Source: Hexactinellida sp. DTS-2022
Lineage: Eukaryota; Porifera; Hexactinellida
Length of the DNA stretch: 64,000 bases
Direction of reading: 5' to 3'
NCBI GenBank assembly: GCA_028753945.1
Contig: JAPNXP010000016.1
Coordinates: 2,512,001-2,576,000 of the forward strand
Each line of letters opens with the position of its first letter. Position 1 is the first letter of the stretch. A program made the position numbers and the translations under genes. Shown here piece by piece: positions 11,155 to 20,269 of this stretch. Under the pieces are notes generated by a model. That model had not been told where the DNA came from and did no database searches. It worked only from the letters and a program-made list of their open reading frames with translations.

Positions 11155-11310
11155 AACTTGAATTAACAAATTTGAATAGGATTGTATATCATGTCTAGTG
11201 TACATTTAGCATCTCTTTAAATAATGTTTATAATTGTCACAGAATAATCTGTAATTACAACTTTTAACAAAGGACTTGAACAAAGGGAATTATTATAAAT
11301 TAGGAAAAGT

Positions 11311-11328
11311 ATGTTCTACCGATATTAA
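11311..11328 (+). other. Short upstream open frame overlapping the next start
   Basis: ATG TTC TAC CGA TAT TAA encodes MFYRY. Its stop codon overlaps the start of the glycosyltransferase frame in the string TAATG. If transcribed, it is the first ATG upstream of the main start, so it could tune translation by termination-reinitiation. Whether it lies inside the mRNA is not known. Confidence 0.35.
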
Positions 11329-13148
11329 TGAAACTCACTTATCTACTAGCATGTTTAATTACGGGGTATTTGGCGTTAATATTTATATCCAACAACCGAA
11401 AAGATATTAGAACTTTTCAAATTAATTTTGAAAGGAATCCTATTAGAATCAATGGTAAGTTGCTGACACTAATTACAACATTTGAAGACGTCAAGAATTC
11501 AACAGAAGATGACTACAGGGCATTTGTACAATATAATTTCCTTAAATCAACACAGTTTAAAGTGCTACGGGATAATATTAACTTCATTATTTACACAGAT
11601 TCGAAAGAAATGAGGAAATTCATTGAGAAGTATTATCCAAATGTTATTCTCAAAAGCGAACCCAAAGTTAGTGGCTTTACTGTCTCAATGTTAAAACATT
11701 TGTTTTTGGATACAATGCAAACAGTTAATACTCCCTTCTACATGTACACTAATGGAGATATATTATACAACAGAAATTTAATACAGACAGTACAGCATAT
11801 CAATTTATTAATTGGAAGTAGGTTAATTAGAAATAAATTACTGATAATTGGGAGAAGATTAAATCACAAAATAACTCAATATGTGCGTAGAGAGAAAGAC
11901 ATTGAATTGATGGCAAAAAAGAGTAGAATTTTCATTAAGGAAGCACAAGATTATTTCATTGTCACCCGTAACGCAATTAATTGGGTTACTTTCCCTGAAT
12001 ACCTAATTGGTAGAAGTGGTTATGATAATGCAATTGTAGATTTTGCATTTGGAAATGAAGTCGAGTTAATTGATGCCACAAATACAATAACAGCTGTCCA
12101 CCAATCAAATGCGAGAGGGGAATTCCTATGGATTAATAATAACCGCAGAGAACACGATTGGAATGCTATATTTTGGGCGCCAAAAATTAGGCATTCTTCA
12201 ACAGAAGACGCACGTTATTTTACAAATTTCACAAAAGCAAGCGAAATAGAACTTTTCGACAAAGTTACAAATAATTCACTCGATCTTGATTCGATTCCGG
12301 ACTATTGGGTTAATTTTAACATTGACCTTATGTTCGATCCTTCACATAACGCGAAAAGAAATTTAGGACACACTAAACTAACGATTATAATACTCGCTTA
12401 TAATCGTCCTGAAAGTTTAAGAAGATTGCTACTGTCACTACAATCGGCTGATTTTGGGAAAGATAGGATTGATTTGAAAGTTAATCTCGATATTGACTAC
12501 GATAGCTTATACGATATTGAATGTCTCAAGGTGCTATATACGTACAAATGGAATGTAGGTTCGTATAATATCCACAAACACATGACACATCAAGGTGCCT
12601 TGAATCAATGGATTAAAGCTTGCGATTCATACAGTGAGAGAGTTCTTGTTCTAGAAGATTCTATTGTCGTTTCAAAGTATTTCTATAAAACAGTTAAAAA
12701 AGAAATTGGTCATATCGGTCACTTTACCGGGATTAGTTTAGAACCATCGTTTATAACGAAATACAAACATAAATTGAAACCGAATTTATTCTTCAGTTTT
12801 TCTTCTCGCATTCTGAGTTTATATAGAAAATCTAAAGCTTTTATTCCAAATCCAATTTATTGGAAGAACTTCATCACTTGGGTTAAGAAAATGCAGCATG
12901 ACAAATCTAATATTGAGAAACTTAAAAAAGCACCTGCATACCATCACAATTTCTATGGTTACTATACAAACTGGTTTGAACAAGAAATATCAGTTTGGTT
13001 CAGTTTCTATTCAGAATTTGTACAACCTTTGTCAACTTCTTATCTTGGAGACGCTAGCGGATATTTGGCATCTCCGCACTATTTCAATTCTGAATGGAAC
13101 GAATTTTATAGTGGAAAATGGCACACAGATTATGTGTTATTAAATTAG
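11328..13148 (+). CDS. Type II membrane glycosyltransferase-like protein, two catalytic-like halves
   Basis: This 606-residue single-exon protein begins with a short cytosolic tail and one hydrophobic anchor (about residues 4-21), as in Golgi type II glycosyltransferases. Residues about 45-200 look like one nucleotide-sugar-binding fold (LITTFEDV, FIIYTDSKE, FYMYTNGDILY near 138-147). Residues about 350-600 form a second GT-A-like domain of the GT2/GNT-I (MGAT1/POMGNT1) type: LTIIILAYNRPESLRRLLLS, then RVLVLEDSIVVSKYFY near 440, the position of the metal-binding EDD motif in MGAT1-like enzymes; here the second D is S. The acceptor is unknown. AATAAATAGG just after the stop may serve in polyadenylation. 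The enzyme class is inferred from motifs only. Confidence 0.75.
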   Translation: MKLTYLLACLITGYLALIFISNNRKDIRTFQINFERNPIRINGKLLTLITTFEDVKNSTEDDYRAFVQYNFLKSTQFKVLRDNINFIIYTDSKEMRKFIEKYYPNVILKSEPKVSGFTVSMLKHLFLDTMQTVNTPFYMYTNGDILYNRNLIQTVQHINLLIGSRLIRNKLLIIGRRLNHKITQYVRREKDIELMAKKSRIFIKEAQDYFIVTRNAINWVTFPEYLIGRSGYDNAIVDFAFGNEVELIDATNTITAVHQSNARGEFLWINNNRREHDWNAIFWAPKIRHSSTEDARYFTNFTKASEIELFDKVTNNSLDLDSIPDYWVNFNIDLMFDPSHNAKRNLGHTKLTIIILAYNRPESLRRLLLSLQSADFGKDRIDLKVNLDIDYDSLYDIECLKVLYTYKWNVGSYNIHKHMTHQGALNQWIKACDSYSERVLVLEDSIVVSKYFYKTVKKEIGHIGHFTGISLEPSFITKYKHKLKPNLFFSFSSRILSLYRKSKAFIPNPIYWKNFITWVKKMQHDKSNIEKLKKAPAYHHNFYGYYTNWFEQEISVWFSFYSEFVQPLSTSYLGDASGYLASPHYFNSEWNEFYSGKWHTDYVLLN

Positions 13149-13491
13149 ACACAAGAAACATTAGAATAATAAATAGGAAAGTTTATTAATAATAATATTA
13201 GCAACTTAAATATACGTATTATGTGTATTGTAATTAAATAAATATTTATAATGGTCCTGGAAAGTTGTATTAAATAAATATCAATTCTGTTTATATATCA
13301 TTGCATTAGGCGAAGAATTTACAAAATTCATGTAAAGGAAATATGATATGCAAACATAAACATTTTATTTAGAATGGCAAAGACAGTAGTGAAAGGTTGG
13401 CAAAGAGAATTACTGAAAACTTGAATATTTCTAGTTGTAATTAATTAAGAATTTATATAAGTTAAAGTTGTTTCAGAGCAATTAATTAATA

Positions 13492-13675
13492 CAGTATACT
13501 CCGCTTAATAGAGCCACCGGTTAATAGATTTCTCCGCTTAATCGGGTCAAATTTCACAGGATTTATAAGACTGAATGACAGTTTGGCTTAAAATGTTTTC
13601 GGTAAATAGATTTCTCCGCTTAATCGGGTCAAATTACCTGGTCCCGAGGTGAATCTATTAAGCGGAGTTGACTGT
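13492..13675. mobile_element. Tigger-like MITE, family A copy
   Basis: Inverted ends CAGTATACTCCGCTTAATAG and CTATTAAGCGGAGTTGACTG are flanked by TA on both sides. The internal phrases GGTTAATAGATTTCTCCGC and CACAGGATTTATA are shared with all family A members in the window. Confidence 0.85.
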
Positions 13676-13855
13676 ACTTTCAAATTATCCAATAAGTTCT
13701 AGCTAAAAATGAGAGTATACAGTAGTGCAGTTACGTATACGTAGATATAATTGCAATTACGTAGGGTATATATTGTTTCGTAATTAAATTTTAATTTATT
13801 CAGTAATTACCTCAATATAGTAACTAATAAATTGATTAATGGACAAAATGCTGTG

Positions 13856-13863
13856 TATATAAG
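13856..13863 (+). promoter_or_regulatory. TATA-like box of the small membrane protein gene
   Basis: TATATAAG lies 162 bases before the ATG at 14,018. The stretch between is free of long repeats, consistent with a 5' untranslated leader of about 130 bases. No transcription data are available. Confidence 0.4.
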
Positions 13864-14017
13864 AGCCCAAATTATTGCTGAAGGTAATTACGGTTTTAAC
13901 AGTGGATTGTTACTCAATTAATTACGTTCGTAAAGTGCTATACAAATCAGTTATTAAAGAGAATAGTTATATAAATTAGGTAGAGAACTAAAAAGTTAAA
14001 AGTTTGTAGAAGAAACA

Positions 14018-14446
14018 ATGCATTTTGTTGGAAGTTGTATTATTCTATCTTTCGTTATTCAATCAGTCAACTGCAATAGTGATAGAGACCAGTTACAAAT
14101 CATACAAAGAGTATCAAGTTATGTGGGATTGGGTATTCTTGTGTTTGTTGTTATTTGCATTTGTGGTTGTATAACAGTTGTACTTTACTGTGCTTGGAAA
14201 GGAAAATGTAAAACTATGGGAGATGATGAGTCTGAGACGGATTCAGTGGTAGATGTAAGGCCTCCTAATTACAACGAAATATTCAAAGGAAAACAACATA
14301 AATTCTCGCTCGAGTCCTCTGAACTTCCAAGTTATGAAGCTGTGATCGGGAATTTCTCATTTGCGGTTAATTCTAGAAATTCAAGACGTTCCTCTAGAAT
14401 ATCAGTTTCATCCAATCAGAGGAGAGTATCTGTTGTAGATGTGTAA
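14018..14446 (+). CDS. Small single-pass membrane protein with PY motifs
   Basis: The protein has 142 residues. Residues 1-19 look like a cleavable signal peptide (MHFVGSCIILSFVIQSVNC), followed by a very short lumenal part and a transmembrane helix at about 36-60 with a Cys-rich end (ICICGC, LYCAW). The cytosolic tail carries an acidic patch, RPPNY at about 81-85 (a PPxY motif) and LPSY at about 102-105 (an LPxY motif), both known ligands of WW domains in NEDD4-family ubiquitin ligases. The tail ends in a Ser/Arg-rich stretch and VVDV. The layout recalls the WBP1/VOPP1/Shisa-like adaptors, which recruit NEDD4 ligases to membranes. No sequence identity beyond motif layout is claimed. Its direct neighbours give no functional hint. 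Confidence 0.7.
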   Translation: MHFVGSCIILSFVIQSVNCNSDRDQLQIIQRVSSYVGLGILVFVVICICGCITVVLYCAWKGKCKTMGDDESETDSVVDVRPPNYNEIFKGKQHKFSLESSELPSYEAVIGNFSFAVNSRNSRRSSRISVSSNQRRVSVVDV

Positions 14447-14449
14447 CAC

Positions 14450-15778
14450 CTCTCTTATTTATATTAAGAATTCACATTAAAAGTATGTATTATTAAGTAA
14501 GCTATTATGAGAAAATTCACAAACTCAAGTTTTTTAAAAATTGCCAAATACACTCAACTATACTCAACTAATTTGTAAATATATTCAAGTTTTCCTAAAT
14601 ATATTAAAGTTTTATTTACTAGCATTGGTGTTCCAAGCACAAATATTTATTAGTATAAACCAAATATACAGCCTTTCTAAACTTGAATAGATTTGTGACT
14701 TTGTTGAAAAGTTGAGTAGATTTGGAATTCCTTGACAAAAACTTGAGCAGAATTTGAATTATTTTGTAAATTAATTCGGAAAGATCTAGTTTTAGATTTG
14801 AGTGCAGTGTTAGTAGAAAGTTGAGTAATTTGAGAATTTTCCTAATTTATTATCCATAGTAAAACTGAATTGTAGTTAAATATACTTTGACTCGATTGCA
14901 TAATATTTTTTGCTTAAAAAATAGCTGATCATAAGTCAGCAATTATTCTTATAATTAATTGAAAATTCTAAAGCTCAGATTACTAAAAATATAATAACTA
15001 ATAACTAACTTTGTTTATTATATTTAAAATACTGCTGTTTGATTAAATCTCTTACGAGTCAATTTTTCATATTATTAGTTAGAAATAATTAATAATAAAA
15101 TAAGTGAGTGAGTATTACCAATACACTTGTATTTTTCAGAACTCAGCGATATTTAGTATATATTTAAGCCTTATAGGAATAGTTTGTTAGAATAACTAAT
15201 TACAGTATACTCCGCTTAATAGAGCCACTGGTTAATAGATTTCTCCGCTTAATTGGGTCAAAATTTCACAGGATTTATAGGACGGGATTACAATTTGGCT
15301 TAAATTATTTTCGGTTAATAATTTAACTTGGTCCCTCGGTGACTCTATTAAGCGGAGTCGACTGTAAAGTAAAACTGAGAATATTATAATTCAAAATTCA
15401 AGTATATTGAAAATCCAAAAGTTGAGTAATGATACTAATAATAATCTTTATTATTAATATTATTATGAACAATATTTAAATATTAATAATACTAAATGTC
15501 ATAAAATAGTGTAATATAAAATCATTAATTAATTGTTTGTAATAATTATAATACGTGTATATATATACTAGTATGTAGAAATCGTTAATATGAACACAAG
15601 AGGAAAGTAGAAATATGTTCGTATTATCCGGAATTCGTATTAATTTCTAATTTCATCATTTAAATAACTTGGCCCAAACCATTATAAAGTTGTTTCTACT
15701 ATAGGGTAACTTATATAGCTTATTAATTAAGAGAATAATATTAATTACATAACACAATGCATTATTGTGTAGGAGGAT
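14450..15778. other. Spacer with degraded direct repeats
   Basis: 14,510-14,840 repeats the words ACTCAA/CTTGA(G/A)TAGATTTG about every 40-60 bases in a degenerate fashion. A family A MITE sits at 15,203-15,364. CGTATTATCCGGAATTCGTATT at about 15,620-15,645 is a family B fragment. No gene is seen. Confidence 0.5.
15203..15364. mobile_element. Tigger-like MITE, family A copy
   Basis: CAGTATACTCCGCTTAATAG at the left pairs with CTATTAAGCGGAGTCGACTG at the right, both next to TA. The inside is shortened relative to the copy at 13.5 kb. Confidence 0.85.
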
Positions 15779-18346
15779 TTACCAAAAGTTTAAATCTAAT
15801 TCGAGAATTGTTATTACCTCTTCAGGTAAATTTTCGGACTCCCAAATAGTTGTTGGTAAATCATAGGTAATTTCATCTCTGCTAATCATTAAAACATTCA
15901 GTTTGTAGAACGAACGCGAGTTTAGTTTTTTACTATTCGTGGTAATTTTATTATGCAAAGTTTTATCTGAAATTTTTTGATTCTTCAAACTAGAAAGATT
16001 CGTTTGCTCAAATATTTCATTTTGGAAACGATTTGTTATTTCCAAATTATTCGTATTATTTCTTGGAGGGCTAACGTAGTGCAAAATGGACTTTTGTTTT
16101 GTCGGAAATATAAAATCAAATTTCGTTTGAGAAGAAGCTTGTTTCTGTGAGTCAGTATATTTCTTTTGTTTACAAACCATTGATTTTCCAAAACTTTCTT
16201 TTTGACGTAAATTTCCAAGAAAATGTATATTGGATTTATTCTGTGTACACTGCTTTTTTGGTAAAATCCTAATTAAACTACTTTCATTACTGTTCAAGTT
16301 AATCGTATCACATTGACTCAACGACATTTTTATGCTTTCTAGCTTGTGAGCTGAGTTTGGCAGACTGATTGTTTTGTTAACAGAAATGCATTCAGAAACT
16401 GGATCTCTTGATGCATTCATAGTATCAGTTGCAGTTTCATTATTAGAAGATTGAGTAGTTTCCTTGGTTATAATTTCAGTTTGATACCAAGGCAGATCAT
16501 GTTGTGATATCTCCTGACTTTGGGATAAAGCTTGGGTTTTAGTTAAACCTTGAGTTTGAGTTATTAAAGCTTGAGTTTTGTCTAAAGCTTGACTTTGGGG
16601 TAAAGCTTGACTTTGGGGTAAAATTTCACTTTGGGTTAAACCTTGATTTTGGGTTATTAAAGCTTGACTTTTGGATATTAAACCATGCCTTTTGGCTAAA
16701 GTTAGACTTTGGGTTAAAGCCTGACCTTGAGTTAAACCTTGACTTTTGGCTAAAGCTTGACTTTTGGGTAAAACTTGACTTTGGGTTAAATTTTGAATTT
16801 CTTGAGATTGTAATGGGATATCTCGATTTATTAAACTAGCACGATTATTTTTCTGACCAAGAATAGGTGAATTTGATATTAACATAGAAGCTTGACTTTG
16901 AGTTTGGGTTATTAAACCATGACTTTGAGTTAAAGCTTGACTTTGGGGTAAAGCTTGACTTTGGGGTAAAACTTGACTTTGGGTTAAATTTTGAATTTCT
17001 TGAGATTGTAATGGGATATCTCGATTTATTAAACTAGCACGGTTATTTTTCTGACCAAGAATAGGTGAATTTGATATTAACATAGAAGCTTGACTTTGAG
17101 TTTGGGTTATTAAAGCTTGAGTTTGAGTTAAAACTTGACTTTGGGTTAAAGCTTGACCTTGGGTTAAATTTTGAATTTCTTGAGATTGTAATGGGATATC
17201 TCGATTTATTAAACTAGCACGATTATTTTTCTGACCAAGAATAGGCGAATTTGATATTAACATAGAAGCTTGACTTTGAGTTTGGGTTATTAAAGCTTGA
17301 GTTTGAGTTAAAACTTGACTTTGGGTTAAAGCTTGACCTTGGGTTAAATTTTGAATTTCTTGAGATTGTAATGGGATATCTCGATTTATTAAACTAACAC
17401 GATTATTTTTCTGACCAAGAATAGGCGAATTTGTTATTAACATAGAAGGTTGACTTTCCATTAATGACCCATGACCGGTTTTAATAGGAAACATATCCAT
17501 ACAGTCAAATAGCATGGAAGAGAAATTATCCTGTGTTTGTGTTTGGTTTATTGATAAAGAACTAATCGGTAAAGTTTGGCTTAAATCCATAGTTTTAGAG
17601 GAACTTGTTTCTTGGGAAAATAATTGAGGAATATTATCGATTATGGTGTTACTACTGATTAATTTGTTTACGTTATTATCTTGTGTGTGTATTGAGATCG
17701 TATCCTGAGAGAGTGACACTGAATGTGGGAGAGAAGATTCGTGTGTTTGTTCTTCCATAGCAACAGGGAAATAGGAATGTGAACTAAGTGATATCTCATC
17801 AATTCTCTTTTTCGGAAGATTTGGGGTAATTTCATTATTTTGTTCTATTTCTACCGAATTTATATTTTCTGGTAAATTAATTGTTTTTTCTTTCTCAATT
17901 TTTCTTTTAGGTTTCCGAAGAGATTTTTCCGAGACTGAAACTTGATTTTGTAAAACTGAGTTTGACTGTTCACTGACAGAGGGAAATACCCTCACAACCA
18001 AATCAATTTTATTTTTATACCAATTTTTCTTCCGTAATTGTTTTTCAAGATCTGCTTGAATTTCTAGAATAATATTAAACTGAGCTTGAAAAGCAGATAA
18101 ATCAGATATTTTCTGTGTAATTTCAAGTTTGTTAGAAAGCAAAGCACCAAATGTAGATACCTGTATTTCCAAACCTCTAAATTGCTTTAGCATAGAAGAC
18201 TGTAGATGTAATACATCGTGTGTTATAATCTCGAAAAGTAATTTAATTTCTGTAAGAAAAGAAGGGTTTGATCTTGAACGTTGTTTGATTAAATTTTCCA
18301 AATCGAATTGGGTATTCCGAATAGAATTTAATTCTTGAAGATACAT
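15779..18346 (-). CDS. SQ/TQ-cluster repeat protein
   Basis: I do not recognise the family. The 855-residue frame opens with ATG (MYLQELNSIRNTQFD) and ends ITILELDLNFW. Residues about 1-110 are predicted helical with coiled-coil character. A basic patch (RKPKRKIEKEK) near 140 may be a nuclear signal. Residues about 215-620 are dominated by SQ and TQ dipeptides: I count nearly 60 in the protein, most in a 60-residue unit containing SPILGQKNNRASLINRDIPL present four times, plus short QALPQSQAL-type repeats. SQ/TQ cluster domains are the classic substrates of ATM/ATR kinases in checkpoint and repair adaptors, so a nuclear damage-response role is an inference. The C-terminal 100 residues are non-repetitive. 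A single-exon model is assumed; introns at the ends are possible. Confidence 0.7.
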   Translation of the reverse strand: MYLQELNSIRNTQFDLENLIKQRSRSNPSFLTEIKLLFEIITHDVLHLQSSMLKQFRGLEIQVSTFGALLSNKLEITQKISDLSAFQAQFNIILEIQADLEKQLRKKNWYKNKIDLVVRVFPSVSEQSNSVLQNQVSVSEKSLRKPKRKIEKEKTINLPENINSVEIEQNNEITPNLPKKRIDEISLSSHSYFPVAMEEQTHESSLPHSVSLSQDTISIHTQDNNVNKLISSNTIIDNIPQLFSQETSSSKTMDLSQTLPISSLSINQTQTQDNFSSMLFDCMDMFPIKTGHGSLMESQPSMLITNSPILGQKNNRVSLINRDIPLQSQEIQNLTQGQALTQSQVLTQTQALITQTQSQASMLISNSPILGQKNNRASLINRDIPLQSQEIQNLTQGQALTQSQVLTQTQALITQTQSQASMLISNSPILGQKNNRASLINRDIPLQSQEIQNLTQSQVLPQSQALPQSQALTQSHGLITQTQSQASMLISNSPILGQKNNRASLINRDIPLQSQEIQNLTQSQVLPKSQALAKSQGLTQGQALTQSLTLAKRHGLISKSQALITQNQGLTQSEILPQSQALPQSQALDKTQALITQTQGLTKTQALSQSQEISQHDLPWYQTEIITKETTQSSNNETATDTMNASRDPVSECISVNKTISLPNSAHKLESIKMSLSQCDTINLNSNESSLIRILPKKQCTQNKSNIHFLGNLRQKESFGKSMVCKQKKYTDSQKQASSQTKFDFIFPTKQKSILHYVSPPRNNTNNLEITNRFQNEIFEQTNLSSLKNQKISDKTLHNKITTNSKKLNSRSFYKLNVLMISRDEITYDLPTTIWESENLPEEVITILELDLNFW
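16790..17460 (-). repeat. 180-bp coding tandem repeat
   Basis: The phrase TTTTGAATTTCTTGAGATTG recurs at about 16,791, 16,989, 17,169 and 17,349, spaced about 200, 180 and 180 bases, keeping the reading frame. The units starting at 17,101-17,169 and 17,281-17,349 are almost base-for-base identical, which indicates recent unequal crossing-over. Downstream (16,510-16,790) a shorter 18-21-bp degenerate repeat (AAAGCTTGACTTTGGGGT) continues the pattern. Confidence 0.9.
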
Positions 18347-18349
18347 ACT

Positions 18350-19590
18350 TGATAAGAAATGTTATTTTGATGTCGATAATAAGTAGCATTTAAATATATT
18401 TAATGAGAATGGATTTCTGATATTCTTTTAAGAGAATGAAATTTATAATTATCCCGGGCGATTTCTATAAAAATAGAAAACTAATTGTAATATTGGAATA
18501 TTCGAAATGCACGAACGAATTCTTCATTATAAATCCATATTAATTAAATACGTGGCATGTTATTAAACTTAAGTCAGTTCAAAATGTTGATAATTATATT
18601 TAATTTGTGCCAGGACTTTCTACCCCAAGAATAATAATAGAATCATAATTAGAAATAATTTAGATAGATTATCATGGCGAATTTCTACTCTCTAATCCGG
18701 ATAAGCTTATTTATGTTATATATTAGTCAAGAAATTTTTGTATTATTTAATTTATTTTGTAGTAATACTACTTACAAATCTTATGAAAGTATCTAGCATA
18801 GCTGAAGTGAAATTATCTAATTTTAGTTTGGTTTAATTTCCTTTTTAAAACTTAATTGTGTTTAATGTTTTTATTTGTTACATTAATTGCTAACTACAAT
18901 TTATCAATTAAACTATACAAATTATTTAAAAAATTTTAAATTTAAAAATAACTAAAGCTAAAAAAACATTTTAATTAAGAAAATGCAGATAACAAGAATT
19001 TAATTTAAAACATCAGTTATAATTGCAATAAAAAGCTTCTAGAATTAATGTATCATTATCAATCCAACCCATCTAAATACCAAAGTATCTAAAATGGTAT
19101 TAGGGGGAGTCTTCAATTGACAATTGGTATTAGAAGAATTCATAATCTAAGAGATAACTATTCTTATCTAATTATCAATAATTAATAACTGATACGAGTC
19201 ACTCAGAAATGTAAAAGTAAGGTTGGAAGCTATTGGCAAATAAAAATACTTGGAAATGGGATTGGAGCATTTTTAAGGGTAATTTTTGTGACAGAGAGGT
19301 GATAAGTTAGGTAATGAGTGCTTACAAAAGTTATTTCCAAATTAGTTGAAATAACACAACACTTATGTCCTTACTGTCGTTACGTCACTAGATGTTATTA
19401 ATAATTTGAAAATTAACCCGTTAAGTAGTCATTTTGTGAAATTCCAATGGGAAGTAAGGTATCCAGGAGTAGATTTTCCGATTTGGTATATCAAGATTTT
19501 ACAATTAGAAAACACAATTCAATACGGTATTTTCTGGAATTTGTAAAGTCAGATTGTATCTACGCCAAACGCTGATATAGTTTTGAATAT
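18350..19590. other. AT-rich spacer
   Basis: I looked for the expected next exons of the ZFYVE26 homologue (a FYVE zinc finger with the basic RRHHCR-type motif) on the minus strand and saw none. No other coding signal is visible. The stretch next to 18,350 presumably holds the promoter of the SQ/TQ-cluster gene. Confidence 0.5.
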
Positions 19591-19599
19591 TTTAAGAAA

Positions 19600-20045
19600 C
19601 TGAGTCTATTACTTGTTTCAGTGAACTGCATATACTGTATAAGTTATTTCATAATTTAAAATTCTGAAAGTGGTCTAATTATAGACTGTCTATAGATAAG
19701 TTATTTCATAATTTAAATCACAAATTAAAGCTCAAAACTCGTAAGTAACACTACTTGTTTCAGTGAACTGCATCTACTATACAATTTATTTCATAATTTA
19801 AAATTTTGTAGATCAAAAGTAAAAAAGTGGTCTATTTATAGATTGTCTTATTTCATAATATAAATCACAGATTAATAAGTTATGATAAGTTATCTCTTAG
19901 TTGCCAATAGAAAGTGAAATTTAATTTAATTTAATTTCAATTGAAAATGAAATTGGGTTTTTTCTATTTATAACTTGGACCCCAGGGCAAGTTATTAAGT
20001 TAATTATTTAAAGCTCAAAACTCGTAGTATCATACTTGTCTCTGT
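19600..20045. repeat. Degenerate tandem duplication at an exon border
   Basis: ACTTGTTTCAGTGAACTGCAT followed by AAGTTATTTCATAATTTAAA and ending AAAGCTCAAAACTCGTAAG occurs at about 19,612-19,745 and again at 19,750-19,890. A third partial copy (AAAGCTCAAAACTCGTAGTA, ACTTGTCTCTGTGAACTG) runs into the exon at 20,036. The exon-intron junction itself therefore belongs to the repeated unit. Confidence 0.75.
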
Positions 20046-20269
20046 GAACTGTGCAGACCCTCTCCTAACCCCGCTGAGGTACCCGACCGGGGCAGACAGG
20101 TTCCCGGTGTGCAGCGGAGTCTTAGGCAGCACGCTGCTCTTCCCTATGGCCACCGGCTTAGTGTTGGAATGTAGGGACTCTCCGGAGTCTGTGGCACCAG
20201 GGGTCTGCTCGGGGATAGGCTCGAACTGGAACACACTAGTGTTAGGGGACTGGATAGGGGGAGAGGACA
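20036..20269 (-). CDS. ZFYVE26: ZFYVE26 homologue exon t (last found; linker)
   Basis: Acceptor TATAG precedes TGTCCTCTCC; joined to the previous exon's final G it makes VSSPPIQSPNTSVFQFEPIP. The exon is Ser/Pro-rich and GC-rich, like the disordered linker before the FYVE finger in the human protein. I end it at the donor GACAA|GTATGA. If that donor is not used, the frame closes at 20,004 after MILRVLSFK and the protein lacks FYVE. No later exon was found in the window. Confidence 0.6.
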
